IMG/VR virus record: IMGVR_UViG_3300031344_000004
Coordinates: 1-64,000 of that record
Direction: 5' to 3' (one strand)
Length of the DNA stretch: 64,000 nt
Source: a virus
Each line of letters opens with the position of its first letter. Position 1 is the first letter of the stretch. Below the pieces are notes generated by a model, which was not told the origin of the DNA, made no database searches, and saw only the letters and a program-made list of their open reading frames with translations. A program made the translations under genes and the position numbers. Of the stretch, positions 34,931 through 43,641 are shown piece by piece.

Positions 34931-35031
34931 ACTCGCATGCCCTTCTACGACCCAACATAGCTGGTTTAAGTCCAGCACGAGACGCTGTGTCTCTGGTCGT
35001 TAGCGCGTTCTTTGATAATCCGGAGGAAACT

Positions 35032-35406
35032 ATGAGTGACGTTAAACAAGTCATCGTTGTGCGACGCGACCTGAACATGAAGCGGGGTGAGTTGGCACAA
35101 GAAGTTGCGTTAGCATCGATGCAGTTCTTGGTCGATAATAACGAGGCTGAACGTGGCGATGAGATCATGGTGAAGTTGTCGCCTGCCGAAGCAGAATGGT
35201 TGATGTCAGGGTCGCTTTCTAGTGTGGTGGGCTGTGATAGTGCTGATGCGCTACATGACCTGATCTTTCAGGCTGATCTCGCTGACGTCGAAGTCCACAC
35301 CAGTTCAATTGACGTCGACGGTGCGCCTACGCTGACATGTGCTGCTTTTGGCCCTTGCACCGCAGATGAACTCGATCGGATTGTCGGTAACCTCAAGTTG
35401 ATCTAG
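35032..35406 (+). CDS. Peptidyl-tRNA hydrolase 2 (Pth2)-like protein
   Basis: 124 aa. Pth2-type elements: KQVIVVRRDLNMKRGELAQEVALASM (5-30) and the C-terminal AAFGPCTADELDRIVGNLKLI. Pth2 releases peptides from peptidyl-tRNA, recycling tRNAs from stalled or abortive translation; this fits a tRNA-rich phage. GGAGGAAAC directly upstream of ATG. The bacterial enzyme is normally Pth1; Pth2 is archaeal/eukaryotic-type but found in phages. Confidence 0.8.
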   Translation: MSDVKQVIVVRRDLNMKRGELAQEVALASMQFLVDNNEAERGDEIMVKLSPAEAEWLMSGSLSSVVGCDSADALHDLIFQADLADVEVHTSSIDVDGAPTLTCAAFGPCTADELDRIVGNLKLI

Positions 35407-35439
35407 AACGGTGTAACCGTGAATTGACTGTGGTAATTT

Positions 35440-35526
35440 GGAAGTGTACTCAAGAGGCTGACGAGGCCCGGTTGCTAACCGGGTGATCCCTCACGGGATC
35501 CGTGCGTTCGAATCGCACCACTTCCG
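35440..35526 (+). tRNA. tRNA-Ser(GCT)
   Basis: Class II. Acceptor GGAAGTG/CACTTCC, D-stem CTC/GAG, anticodon arm CCCGG-TTGCTAA-CCGGG, variable arm GATCCC/GGGATC, T-arm GTGCG-TTCGAAT-CGCAC. Confidence 0.93.
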
Positions 35527-35536
35527 CGCAAATAAC

Positions 35537-35761
35537 ATGCAAATTTCGTGTCCCAATTGCAGTGAGCCAATCGAGCAGAACAGTGCCCCTGTCAGGGGTC
35601 CTGTCCACGATGGTTCTGAAGCGTGGGTGTGTCTCAAGTGTCCCACCGTCGTATGCGTTGGGTGCTATCACACCCACACTGCCAAGGAGCACCCGGAAGC
35701 GTATCAGCCTCACAAGCGGCCCACGAAAGGCGGCAAGAAAAATCAGAAGCACAAGAAGTAG
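35537..35761 (+). CDS. Small zinc-ribbon-like protein, 74 aa
   Basis: MQISCPNCSEP, then WVCLKCPTVVCVGCYHTH with a final Lys-rich tail (KGGKKNQKHKK). Four Cys pairs with His suggest two zinc sites. Starts 10 nt after tRNA-Ser; the longer upstream frame lies in the tRNA. Function unknown. Confidence 0.7.
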   Translation: MQISCPNCSEPIEQNSAPVRGPVHDGSEAWVCLKCPTVVCVGCYHTHTAKEHPEAYQPHKRPTKGGKKNQKHKK

Positions 35762-35771
35762 TGAGATACAT

Positions 35772-35856
35772 GGAACGGTGGCAGAGCGGCCTATCGCACC
35801 TGCTTTGAATACAGGAGGCCCGCAAGGGTCCGGGGGTTCGAATCCCTCCCGTTCCT
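35772..35856 (+). tRNA. tRNA-Ser(TGA)
   Basis: Class II. Acceptor GGAACGG/CCGTTCC, loop TTTGAAT on CCTG/CAGG, variable arm, T-arm GGGGG-TTCGAAT-CCCTC. Confidence 0.9.
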
Positions 35857-35868
35857 CGGAGAAGTTGT

Positions 35869-36111
35869 ATGCCAACGCGCAAGATCAGGGACGTCGAGGA
35901 ATTTCGCACCTGCACCGACCCGGAACACAACCCACCGTCGATGATGGTGTTTCAACCCGGCGTCTACGAACACGAGTGCCCGAGATGCGGTCGCAAGATC
36001 GAATTCACGGTGCGATCCAAGTACATGATGAGCTGTGAACTGTTTCCCAAGGTGTCGCTCGACACCGCATACAACTCCAACGCGCCTGACTGGCCGCTAG
36101 TCAAGCGGTAA
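35869..36111 (+). CDS. Small zinc-ribbon-like protein, 80 aa
   Basis: FRTCTDPEHNPPSMMVFQPG, then YEHECPRCGRKIEFTV: a Cys-His/CxxC zinc-ribbon pattern I associate with hypothetical proteins in other phages. Starts 12 nt after tRNA-Ser(TGA). Function unknown. Confidence 0.68.
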   Translation: MPTRKIRDVEEFRTCTDPEHNPPSMMVFQPGVYEHECPRCGRKIEFTVRSKYMMSCELFPKVSLDTAYNSNAPDWPLVKR

Positions 36112-36150
36112 TAAGCGCCGCTTTACACCACTAGAAGGATAGGTAAGACC

Positions 36151-36342
36151 ATGTGTCTGATGTGCATGAAGGACAACATCTTCGAAGGACGCAATCCCAC
36201 TTCGCTCGAACGAGCGCGCAAGCGGGCCCTCAAGATCAAGCAATTGCTGCTCGACGTGGACAATGAAGAACTGTGCTACGTCGGGGATGCCGCCGTCGAA
36301 CTCCTCAAGAAGGAGCAGTACGACTTGGCGAGAGAGCTGTAA
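36151..36342 (+). CDS. Unknown 63-aa protein
   Basis: MCLMCMKDNIFEGRN (CxxC at the start) and a charged helix (ERARKRALKIKQLLLDVDNE). AAGG upstream; the GGTAAGACCATG context matches that of the first gene of the window (1208). Function unknown. Confidence 0.6.
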   Translation: MCLMCMKDNIFEGRNPTSLERARKRALKIKQLLLDVDNEELCYVGDAAVELLKKEQYDLAREL

Positions 36343-36349
36343 CAGAACT

Positions 36350-36421
36350 GCGGGTGTAGCAGAGTGATAATGCGCGACGTTGCCCGCGTCGAGATCGTGG
36401 GTTTGATCCCCATCACCCGCT
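36350..36421 (+). tRNA. tRNA-Gly(GCC)
   Basis: Acceptor GCGGGTG/CACCCGC, D-stem GCA/TGC, anticodon arm CGACG-TTGCCCG-CGTCG, T-arm GTGGG-TTTGATC-CCCAT. Confidence 0.92.
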
Positions 36422-36429
36422 CAAGAGTG

Positions 36430-36441
36430 TAATATCAACAC
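36430..36441 (+). promoter_or_regulatory. -10 element at leaderless distance
   Basis: TAATAT 36430-36435, six bases (CAACAC), ATG 36442. A -35 would fall inside tRNA-Gly and is not evident. Confidence 0.5.
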
Positions 36442-37317
36442 ATGTTCCAGGGTCGACGTGTCGTGGTCTGCATCCCGGCGGGGCGCTATCGCTACTTGCG
36501 AGTGTTGCTCCCGTACCTGTTGTCACCGCGCAATTCGCAGGTCATTGATGAGATCAAGCTGTGGGTCAACACTGACGTACAGTCTGATCTCGATTACTTC
36601 GCTCGCATGGAACAGACGCACCCCAAGATCAAGCGAGCCTATGCCGCAGGCGCACTCGACAAGTTGCTCTACGATGCGTCACGTGACCACTATCAATACA
36701 ACAACTCAGTGTATCGCTTCTACAGTGACTGTGTCGAGTCCAACACCCTCTACGTCAAGGTCGATGACGACATCTGCTACGTGCACCCCGACTTCTTCAC
36801 CAACATCTTCGCCAACGTCATTGCGCGCGAGAAGACCAACTTTGCCTGCGTGGGCAACGTCCTCAACATCCCATACACCAGCCAGATCCTGCAGGACCGA
36901 GGCACCTTCGACGACAAGTTTGGTCACTCGACGGGTAATCCGCGGTGTCCCTTCGCCTGCACTTCAGGCGACTTCGCCGTCGGCCTGCACCGTCAGATCC
37001 TCGACCTCATCTCAATCAATGACATCGAGAGTACCTACTTCGACTCTCACTACATCACTGGTCGTCAACGGGTGGGCACCATGGCATGGTCTGGAGAGAA
37101 CTTTCAGACCTTCGGTGGACGAGTGGGCCCGCGGGATGAGGTTGAACTGACGACCCGGATCCCGGAGACCTTGCTCAAGCCCCTGTGGATAGTTGGGAAC
37201 GCGGTCGTCAGTCACTTCGCCTTTAGTCACCAGAGGGCCGCCCTCGAAGATTCGACCAACATCCTCGGCAGATATTTAGCTCTGTCGATCCAATTGAACG
37301 GCGACATCGCCGCATGA
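36442..37317 (+). CDS. GT-A type glycosyltransferase-like protein
   Basis: 291 aa. Starts FQGRRVVVCIPAGRYRYL, a nucleotide-sugar-binding first strand, and has YVKVDDDICYVHPDFF (about 110-125), a DXD metal-binding motif in the right context. Probably transfers a sugar to a surface or nucleic-acid target; the acceptor is unknown. Between two tRNA-Gly genes. Confidence 0.7.
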   Translation: MFQGRRVVVCIPAGRYRYLRVLLPYLLSPRNSQVIDEIKLWVNTDVQSDLDYFARMEQTHPKIKRAYAAGALDKLLYDASRDHYQYNNSVYRFYSDCVESNTLYVKVDDDICYVHPDFFTNIFANVIAREKTNFACVGNVLNIPYTSQILQDRGTFDDKFGHSTGNPRCPFACTSGDFAVGLHRQILDLISINDIESTYFDSHYITGRQRVGTMAWSGENFQTFGGRVGPRDEVELTTRIPETLLKPLWIVGNAVVSHFAFSHQRAALEDSTNILGRYLALSIQLNGDIAA

Positions 37318-37321
37318 GTTT

Positions 37322-37392
37322 GCGTCATTGGTGTAGTGGTAGCACGGTAGACTTCCAATCTATCTGCGTGGGTTCAAGTCCCACATGACGCT
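37322..37392 (+). tRNA. tRNA-Gly(TCC)
   Basis: Acceptor GCGTCAT/ATGACGC, D-stem GTGT/GCAC, anticodon arm GTAGA-CTTCCAA-TCTAT, T-arm GTGGG-TTCAAGT-CCCAC. Followed 3 nt later by an ATG. Confidence 0.93.
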
Positions 37393-37395
37393 CGA

Positions 37396-37554
37396 ATGAA
37401 GAAGCAAGTCAAGCACGCTCGTAGGAAGGTGACACAGGCACAGGTCGATGCCATGAACCGGGAGCTCATTCTCCTCGGTTCAAAGCTTCGCTATGCCGTC
37501 GACGAAGACGGACGCTTGTGTGTGATCGAAGATTACACTCACGACTGTTGGTGA
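37396..37554 (+). CDS. Unknown 52-aa protein
   Basis: MKKQVKHARRKVTQAQ, basic start, ending VIEDYTHDCW. ATG lies 3 nt after tRNA-Gly(TCC), with no independent Shine-Dalgarno. Function unknown. Confidence 0.6.
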   Translation: MKKQVKHARRKVTQAQVDAMNRELILLGSKLRYAVDEDGRLCVIEDYTHDCW

Positions 37555-37580
37555 AGGACTCGAGGATCGCTGTCAACAAC

Positions 37581-37661
37581 GCCGACGTGATGGAACGGTA
37601 GACAACGCACACTCAAAATGTGTGGCCGAAAGGCGTGAGGGTTCGACTCCCTCCGTCGGCA
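37581..37661 (+). tRNA. tRNA-Leu(CAA)
   Basis: Class II. Acceptor GCCGACG/CGTCGGC, anticodon arm GCACA-CTCAAAA-TGTGT, variable arm GGCC-GAAA-GGC, T-arm GAGGG-TTCGACT-CCCTC. Confidence 0.88.
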
Positions 37662-37711
37662 CCCTATGAAACGACCCTTCAACATATACCATGGCTGTCT
37701 TTCAACGCCGA

Positions 37712-37786
37712 CGGCCATGGCACTCCCGGTAGGGGTCAGGATCCTTATAAGTTCCTGTGACGTGGGTTCAACTCCCAAGTGGCCGA
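37712..37786 (+). tRNA. tRNA-Ile(TAT)
   Basis: Acceptor CGGCCAT/GTGGCCG, D-arm ACTCC-CGGTA-GGGGT (unusually tight), anticodon arm GGATC-CTTATAA-GTTCC with one T-T mismatch, T-arm TGGG-TTCAACT-CCCA. Confidence 0.78.
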
Positions 37787-37831
37787 CGCCATTGTGAAAA
37801 TTGGGCGCGCGGGTGGTACTATCCGTTCAAG

Positions 37832-38191
37832 ATGAGTGAACAAGATCCTGTTGTCACCGCGTTGATGAAGGTGGTGCTCAAGCACGAGCGCTACATCGGC
37901 CTGATTACCACCCTGGCACAGGTGGCTGCAGACCACTGTCGGTTGCTCGAAGCGGCGCTGATGGTGAGGTGCGATGCACGAGACGTGTGCACTAGTGCAG
38001 CGACAGTCAAACACGTGTTGTACGGCATCAATGCATGCGATCACTGTGCGGCTCAAGTCATCGTTAACGCATCAGCGTTGAATGGTGAAGACCAGTGGTC
38101 TGACCTGCCCAACGCGGAGCAGATCAGGCGGCTACAGGATCACCTGTGGGCGATGACCCGAGATGAAGAAATACCCTCGACGTTGCAGTGA
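37832..38191 (+). CDS. Unknown 119-aa protein
   Basis: Helical protein with CDHCAAQ and other cysteines. A TGG-TACTAT element lies 9 nt before ATG with GTGAAA 17 nt further up, giving a 3-nt leader at most. Overlaps the next gene by 1 nt. Function unknown. Confidence 0.65.
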   Translation: MSEQDPVVTALMKVVLKHERYIGLITTLAQVAADHCRLLEAALMVRCDARDVCTSAATVKHVLYGINACDHCAAQVIVNASALNGEDQWSDLPNAEQIRRLQDHLWAMTRDEEIPSTLQ

Positions 38192-38619
38192 TGCCCATGA
38201 AGAAGGTCAGGATCACCCTCAACGCAGGTTCCACGGGCAAGAAGTTCTACCTATTTCCCAGCGTCGAGGCCCTTTACTTGTGGACGTGTGCAATGGATCG
38301 CGGCGAGGCACTCGAAGTGCCGGGCATCGAAGAATTGTTGCTCGAACCCGCTGACTTCATTGAGGCTGAACTGCTCGGGTTCGAGTACGTCTATGATGAC
38401 GCTAAACACCGGCGCTTTGACCTTGTCAGGTTGGGTCGGGCACACGGAACCAAGAATGCATCAGGATTGCAGATCAATGCACACCAAGGATGGGTGACTG
38501 GCAACCTGTTACCTTTGAAGCAATACTCCGACGCTCATATCAACATCAGGGTCATCAATCACGATGAAGAACGACTTGATCTAAGCACATTGTTCAGCGA
38601 CGAAGCAAGCGAAGATTAG
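38191..38619 (+). CDS. Unknown 142-aa protein
   Basis: Start 38191, 38197 or GTG 38188. MKKVRITLNAGSTGKKFYL, an acidic middle and a C-terminal LDLSTLFSDEASED. Last plus-strand gene before the convergent virion block. Function unknown. Confidence 0.6.
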   Translation: MPMKKVRITLNAGSTGKKFYLFPSVEALYLWTCAMDRGEALEVPGIEELLLEPADFIEAELLGFEYVYDDAKHRRFDLVRLGRAHGTKNASGLQINAHQGWVTGNLLPLKQYSDAHINIRVINHDEERLDLSTLFSDEASED

Positions 38620-38628
38620 GCGCGCCCG

Positions 38629-38886
38629 TCACGCCTGTACTGTCCACATGCCCTCGACTTCAACGTCCTGTAGTGTATGCCCGGACGGGGGCGGAGATGT
38701 GGGATATACGCTGACCCAACGCTCTGTGATTGCTCCCGCGGCATAGTAACCGCTGATGACATAGTAGATAGTCGTCGTCAATACTGTTGGGTTGAGGGCA
38801 CGGATGACAATGGCTGCGATACCATTGATCGACGCGTTGCTCTGGGGCAAGGCATTGCTGTTGAAAGTGCCGCCGAACGAACCCAT
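38629..38886 (-). CDS. Small virion-type protein, 85 aa
   Basis: Last gene of the minus-strand structural block, 2 nt after the 414-aa gene. Strand-rich, ends TLQDVEVEGMWTVQA. Probably a small accessory of the fibre genes; no recognised domain. It converges with the plus-strand gene ending 9 nt away; AGGCG/CGCCT (about 38618-38636) could form a shared weak hairpin. Confidence 0.6.
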   Translation of the reverse strand: MGSFGGTFNSNALPQSNASINGIAAIVIRALNPTVLTTTIYYVISGYYAAGAITERWVSVYPTSPPPSGHTLQDVEVEGMWTVQA

Positions 38887-38888
38887 GA

Positions 38889-40133
38889 TTAGAAGTTGAC
38901 CCCTGTCCGCGTCGAGTTAGTGCCCGGATTAGTGGTGCCGTTCCAAGGTACTGCGAACAGTGCGTTACCACCGTTGGTGCCGAGAACGGCGATCGTTGAA
39001 CCGCTGTTAGCACTGTTGGCATTAGCGTTGAAGACCTCGGTGATGGAATTGACGTAGCCGACGAGGCCGAAGTCAGGACTCTCCCTAACTATCACCGGAA
39101 TCTTGAAGAGGTCGAGCGTCGCCGATGTGAACTGTTGATTAGGTTCCAAATTGGTGGTGTAGAGGTTATTGGTGTAGCGATCATTCCTGACACCTCTCGT
39201 TGGGTTCGTCATCTTGGCATTGACGCCACAGACACCTCCTTGCACCGCTGTAGTACCAGCGGTGTCGCCGTAGGTGCTGGCCACGTCAATGTAGGCCTGT
39301 GAACTTGCTTGCGAAGCGAACATGTACATGGGCATGGGACACGAGCTGGTCGTCGACCCTGCCGTCAAATTGGGAATGACGTCATAGACGCCGTGCATGC
39401 CAAAGCTGTCGTAGGAGTTGTTGTCGGTCTGATCGATGACAAAGAAGAACGAATCGCGGTCAGCCAAGAAGTGATAACGGAAGTTGACGTTAGCGTTGGT
39501 AGTCGATGAGATGTAAGCGGCCATGTTGTCAGCGGTGGCGGCAAAGCTACCACCTTGGCCCGATGAACGGGGCAACACATGGAGCGTCGACGTTGACCCT
39601 GAACTCGGATTGTTCGATATGTTGGTCCACACCGGCGATGACTTATTGTCCTGGCCCCACCGACCCACCCCCGCAGTGCCCGTGCTGAACGTGGTGCCGT
39701 TCCAACAGTTGCCACCGTCGTCGCGCCAGGCGACCTGCCAGCCGAAGACAGGCTGATTACCGGAGTTGGCACCGAGATAGTGAGCAGGACCTCCAGGTGA
39801 GGTACCTGGTGCGTTGAGAAACGACCACTGAAACAACACGTAGTAATCGACGGCACGTGCCGAGATCGACCCATCGGGTGCAGAACCCGATGGAATCCTA
39901 TAGACAGCCCAAGCATTCTCGCCGAAGGGTTTAGCTTGATTGTAAAAGTTAGTGCCGCCCGAAAAGTTGCCTGCAGCCAACGATCCAGTCTGGAGCGCGA
40001 TCAATTGTGCGTACGACGAGCTCTGCAATGTCTCGAAGAACTGGTAGCAGTTGGTGAAGATTTCCTGCATCGACGCTGTGTTCAGCGTCGTGTTTGTTAA
40101 ACAGTCTACGCGTCCTTTCCATGTCCCAGCCAT
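38889..40133 (-). CDS. Putative tail/adhesin structural protein, 414 aa
   Basis: Polar, Ser/Thr/Asn/Gly-rich beta protein starting MAGTWKGRVDCLTNTTLNT, with LHVLPRSSGQGGSF and RYHFLADRDSFFFVIDQTDN segments typical of large phage surface proteins. GAGAGGACG Shine-Dalgarno upstream. Likely a distal fibre or receptor-binding component from its position; no catalytic motif. Confidence 0.65.
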   Translation of the reverse strand: MAGTWKGRVDCLTNTTLNTASMQEIFTNCYQFFETLQSSSYAQLIALQTGSLAAGNFSGGTNFYNQAKPFGENAWAVYRIPSGSAPDGSISARAVDYYVLFQWSFLNAPGTSPGGPAHYLGANSGNQPVFGWQVAWRDDGGNCWNGTTFSTGTAGVGRWGQDNKSSPVWTNISNNPSSGSTSTLHVLPRSSGQGGSFAATADNMAAYISSTTNANVNFRYHFLADRDSFFFVIDQTDNNSYDSFGMHGVYDVIPNLTAGSTTSSCPMPMYMFASQASSQAYIDVASTYGDTAGTTAVQGGVCGVNAKMTNPTRGVRNDRYTNNLYTTNLEPNQQFTSATLDLFKIPVIVRESPDFGLVGYVNSITEVFNANANSANSGSTIAVLGTNGGNALFAVPWNGTTNPGTNSTRTGVNF

Positions 40134-40155
40134 TGTTACGTCCTCTCGTTAACTA

Positions 40156-43100
40156 TCATAACCATTCTAGGTCAAGGCCAACATCAGTGATCGTACATGC
40201 CGTCCCACCCGTGTCGATCCACGCTCGCGCCGCCAAGATGCCTGAACCCGTCACTGATGACAATACTGGCGTCAGCGACACCGATTGTCTAGTCAGGGTA
40301 CCCTGTGCGGAGCCCGTTAGGACAGCGCCGACGATGGGTCCAGGTGGAAAACGGACGATGCCGTTGTAGTCATACAGATCAACGTAGGCGTTGCCGCCAA
40401 TGCCTGCAGGAGCCAACGACGCGCGGAAGGTGTAGTTGATGGTGTCGATCGACTTGTTGAGTTTGGTAGCATCGAAGTAGCACGAGCCCACCAGTTGTTT
40501 AGTACCCGAGTTCAATGTCGTCGTCGCTGCTCCGGCAAGAATGGGTAGGCCGTCAATGCGGTATTCTGTCGAGCCCGTCACTGACCCGCCGGCGCTGCCA
40601 CTGATGATGACCTGTCCCAAGCTATTGGTGACGACGGTGACGTTGGGACCAGCGACGAGGTAGGCCAACCCGGTGTTCAACGTCGTCAAGCTGCCGCTGA
40701 GGCCCATCACCGCAGTCAGTGAGCCTGACACGAAGACGTCACCACCGAACAGCGCCTTGTTGCCGTTGTTGTGAGCGCCGCTGACGAAGAGGTAGACATC
40801 AGTGCCAATTTGTCCGGCCGTCCTACCTTGCGAATCGATGCTGACCGATGACGTAGTGTAGACGCCGTGCCCGGTGTCAGTCCACCCGCCTGCGGTGCTG
40901 AGGCCCTGACCGTTGGCACTGATCGTCAGGGTGCTGCCCGGGCCTAGGTCGGTGAAGACGATGCCGGTGCCTGCGGCCAGCGAACGGTCATTGGGCAATG
41001 ACGCAGTGGTCGACAAGACGAGGTAACTGGCCTTGTCGTCACCCGTTTTGGTGTTGCCGACGACGATCTGTCCCAGTGAATTAGTGCTGATGCTGATGCC
41101 CGGGCCTAGGGGCACGATGAATGCCAAGCCACCCGACGTCTGGGTGATCGAGCCCGTCAGGCCACCGAGGATGAAGGCGCTGCCGCTGATGTAGACGTCA
41201 CCCCCAAAGACTGACTTGCGGCCCGCTGAACCCGTCAGGCCGATGGTACCGCTGACGTAGAACCAGGTGTCGACGCCGTCCGTCGTCGCATAGAGACCCC
41301 GGGGATCAATCGCAATTGACGACGTGGTGTAGGCCTTATTGTTGCCGTCGACCCACACGCTGCCCCCACCACCCGTGCCACCACCAATTGCGGTGATGGT
41401 CAGAGAACTTCCTGGGCCACCGTCGACCAACGAGATGCCACTGCCCGCTGCCAGTGTCCGTGCCTTGAGGTCTTGCGCTGAACCCGACGCCAGCAGATAC
41501 GATGCATAGAGGTCAGCACCCACCGCGCTGGAGACAATGAGATTGGGTCGTGACAGGAGCTGCAGCGACGTGCCACCCGATGACGTCAGGATCAGTGCAT
41601 TGGGCAGTTGGGCGTCGGCGGTATAGAGGATGTAGTTCGCCGTCGGATCGGCACCGACGGACGATGACACATTGAACGTGGTCCCGCCACCGTTAGTGAC
41701 TGACGTGCCGCCGTTGCCCGTGACGGTGACGACCGACGAACTGACGGTGACGACAGAACCCACTGTAGACGTTGAAGTACCGCCCGAACTAGTCACCGCA
41801 GTGATGGTGCCCGCGCCGCCCCCTGAACCACTGATGATGATCTGGCCCAAGGAATTGGTAGTGATGGCGATCGTGCCAGTGCCCACAATGAAAGGATTAC
41901 CGGCAGTAGGTGTCTGCGTCAGGCTGCCGGTGATGCCGTTCATGAATTTGCCGGCGCCACCAGACACATAGAAGATGGTGCCTGGAGGGGCGAATGACGC
42001 CGACGTGACGACGGCGATGGTGCCCGTCGAGTAGGCCTGATTGCCGCCGTCAAACCAGATGTTATCGACGTATTGGGTGATCGACTGGGTGATCGACTGG
42101 GTGATGGCGTTGGTGATGAAGCTACCAGTGTTGATGATGGCAGTGCCACCGCCGGTGTTGATGTCAATTCGCAGCCTTTTGATGCTCACTGTCAGAGTGA
42201 CGCTTGGTTCGACGGCAGCACCGAAGACAAAGGCCATGTTGGCAATAGTTGGGTTGGCCGACTGCACGTTGGACATGTAGGTGATGTCAGTGCCGCCGCC
42301 CATCATGCCCAAGGGCTTGAAGGTGCTCAGTGAGGGGAAGGGCCCGCTGCTGACAGCAGCATGGTAGAAGCCGTAGAGAGGCGGCTGCATCAGGTTGCTG
42401 AACTCCATCATCCAACAACCGTCGACTGACGGGGTGACGATGTAGAAGCTGCCGTCCTCGGGCCCGAAGAGCTGGTGGTACTTCTGTGAGGCGATAGGGC
42501 TGCCCACGTCGATCTCATAGTCCCAACCTCCCGAGTTTCGGGTACCATATGCCATCGACGTCATTGACGACGTGGTGCCGTTGTCGGTGGCAATGAAGAC
42601 ATAAGAGTTGGCGCCGTTGGGATTGCTCACGTTCCAGGTGCCGACGTCGACGAAGACCCTGATGCATGTACCCCAATCGATGAGGTTGCTGATGTTCGCT
42701 AGTGAACAACTGAACAATGGAGCAGTGCGCTGTTGGATGGTATACGCCGAGAAGGGTGTATTACCGATGGGATTGAAGACCATACCGTCGGTGGTGCCCA
42801 CGGAAACGTGGGTCACCTCGTGACTGCTGTTGGCCTTACCCCAAGTCAGTGACTGTCCTAGCGAGTTGGAGCCGATGCTGTAGTAACCGTCGGTGGTGAA
42901 GCTGGCACTGGCCATGGTGGTGAAGTCGATGTCCATCACCGTCGTCCAACCTGAACCTGTGACATTGAAGATGCCACTAGCACCCGCAGAACCCGTGGGA
43001 CCTGGCGCGCCAGTGGTGCCTGAAATGAGGATCAGCGCAGTGCCGCCGCCTTGGTCAATCGCGGTGACGGCCGAACCACTGAAGTTGAACGTGGTGAACG

Positions 43101-43638
43101 AGGACGACGAGAGTAAGGTGCCCTGATTCTCGACCTTGATGCTGCCCCCGCCACCCGTGGCAATCGAACGCCACTGTCCGCTGAGCCAACACAACATCAA
43201 TGAACCGTAGGCTGTCGTCATCGTTTGCAGCGCGATATCGTCGATCAATTGGTCAGGCGCACCCGGGTAGACATTGATGTTCGTTTGTGAAGCAATGCCC
43301 GACATGTCTTTGACAATGAGTAGTTGGCCGTCGCGCGGGTTCGGTGGCAGGTAGGCATTGATGTTACCTGCCGTCGGCGTGGCTTGAGTGACGATGCCAG
43401 CGAATGACACATCATTGGAGACGTTGACGACGTTGTGCGTACGATCGACACTGTACTCGGCGCTGTTGAGCGAGAAGCGACCCAACAGTTGCAGCTCGGC
43501 TGGGTTGCCGAGCAGGCCGATCTGCATGTCCGCAGGTACAGCGATCCTCGACACTTCACCCGTGTTGACGTCACGGACACTGATGAACAGTGACTGCTTT
43601 GCGTGCTCGAGGGTGCCCGGGTTAGCTGCCATGATCAT
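40156..43638 (-). CDS. Large tail-fibre protein with repeats, 1160 aa
   Basis: Contains at least three T-N-S-L-G-Q-(I/V) strands (a fourth, SNSLGQSLTWG, is related) alternating with SLAAGTGIVFTDLGPGSTLTI-type and YTTSSxxxDxxG units, a repeat style of trimeric fibres. A short collagen-like piece (GTTGAPGPTGSAGASG) interrupts it. The N-terminal 150 residues are globular and may attach to the baseplate. Starts 4 nt before the end of its upstream neighbour. Confidence 0.75.
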   Translation of the reverse strand: MIMAANPGTLEHAKQSLFISVRDVNTGEVSRIAVPADMQIGLLGNPAELQLLGRFSLNSAEYSVDRTHNVVNVSNDVSFAGIVTQATPTAGNINAYLPPNPRDGQLLIVKDMSGIASQTNINVYPGAPDQLIDDIALQTMTTAYGSLMLCWLSGQWRSIATGGGGSIKVENQGTLLSSSSFTTFNFSGSAVTAIDQGGGTALILISGTTGAPGPTGSAGASGIFNVTGSGWTTVMDIDFTTMASASFTTDGYYSIGSNSLGQSLTWGKANSSHEVTHVSVGTTDGMVFNPIGNTPFSAYTIQQRTAPLFSCSLANISNLIDWGTCIRVFVDVGTWNVSNPNGANSYVFIATDNGTTSSMTSMAYGTRNSGGWDYEIDVGSPIASQKYHQLFGPEDGSFYIVTPSVDGCWMMEFSNLMQPPLYGFYHAAVSSGPFPSLSTFKPLGMMGGGTDITYMSNVQSANPTIANMAFVFGAAVEPSVTLTVSIKRLRIDINTGGGTAIINTGSFITNAITQSITQSITQYVDNIWFDGGNQAYSTGTIAVVTSASFAPPGTIFYVSGGAGKFMNGITGSLTQTPTAGNPFIVGTGTIAITTNSLGQIIISGSGGGAGTITAVTSSGGTSTSTVGSVVTVSSSVVTVTGNGGTSVTNGGGTTFNVSSSVGADPTANYILYTADAQLPNALILTSSGGTSLQLLSRPNLIVSSAVGADLYASYLLASGSAQDLKARTLAAGSGISLVDGGPGSSLTITAIGGGTGGGGSVWVDGNNKAYTTSSIAIDPRGLYATTDGVDTWFYVSGTIGLTGSAGRKSVFGGDVYISGSAFILGGLTGSITQTSGGLAFIVPLGPGISISTNSLGQIVVGNTKTGDDKASYLVLSTTASLPNDRSLAAGTGIVFTDLGPGSTLTISANGQGLSTAGGWTDTGHGVYTTSSVSIDSQGRTAGQIGTDVYLFVSGAHNNGNKALFGGDVFVSGSLTAVMGLSGSLTTLNTGLAYLVAGPNVTVVTNSLGQVIISGSAGGSVTGSTEYRIDGLPILAGAATTTLNSGTKQLVGSCYFDATKLNKSIDTINYTFRASLAPAGIGGNAYVDLYDYNGIVRFPPGPIVGAVLTGSAQGTLTRQSVSLTPVLSSVTGSGILAARAWIDTGGTACTITDVGLDLEWL

Positions 43639-43641
43639 TCA

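Noticed and set aside
34963-34986. A possible tRNA 3' half or permuted tRNA (T-arm GCTGG-TTTAAGT-CCAGC followed by ACGAGAC)
   Set aside because: No matching acceptor 5' strand or anticodon arm could be found on either side in normal or permuted order; kept only as a note in the hairpin entry.
35411-35440. GTGTAA and TGG-TAATTT just upstream of tRNA-Ser(GCT), resembling the common promoter
   Set aside because: The predicted transcription start would fall about six bases inside the mature tRNA, so it cannot produce a complete tRNA; the spacer is also 17 instead of 18 nt.
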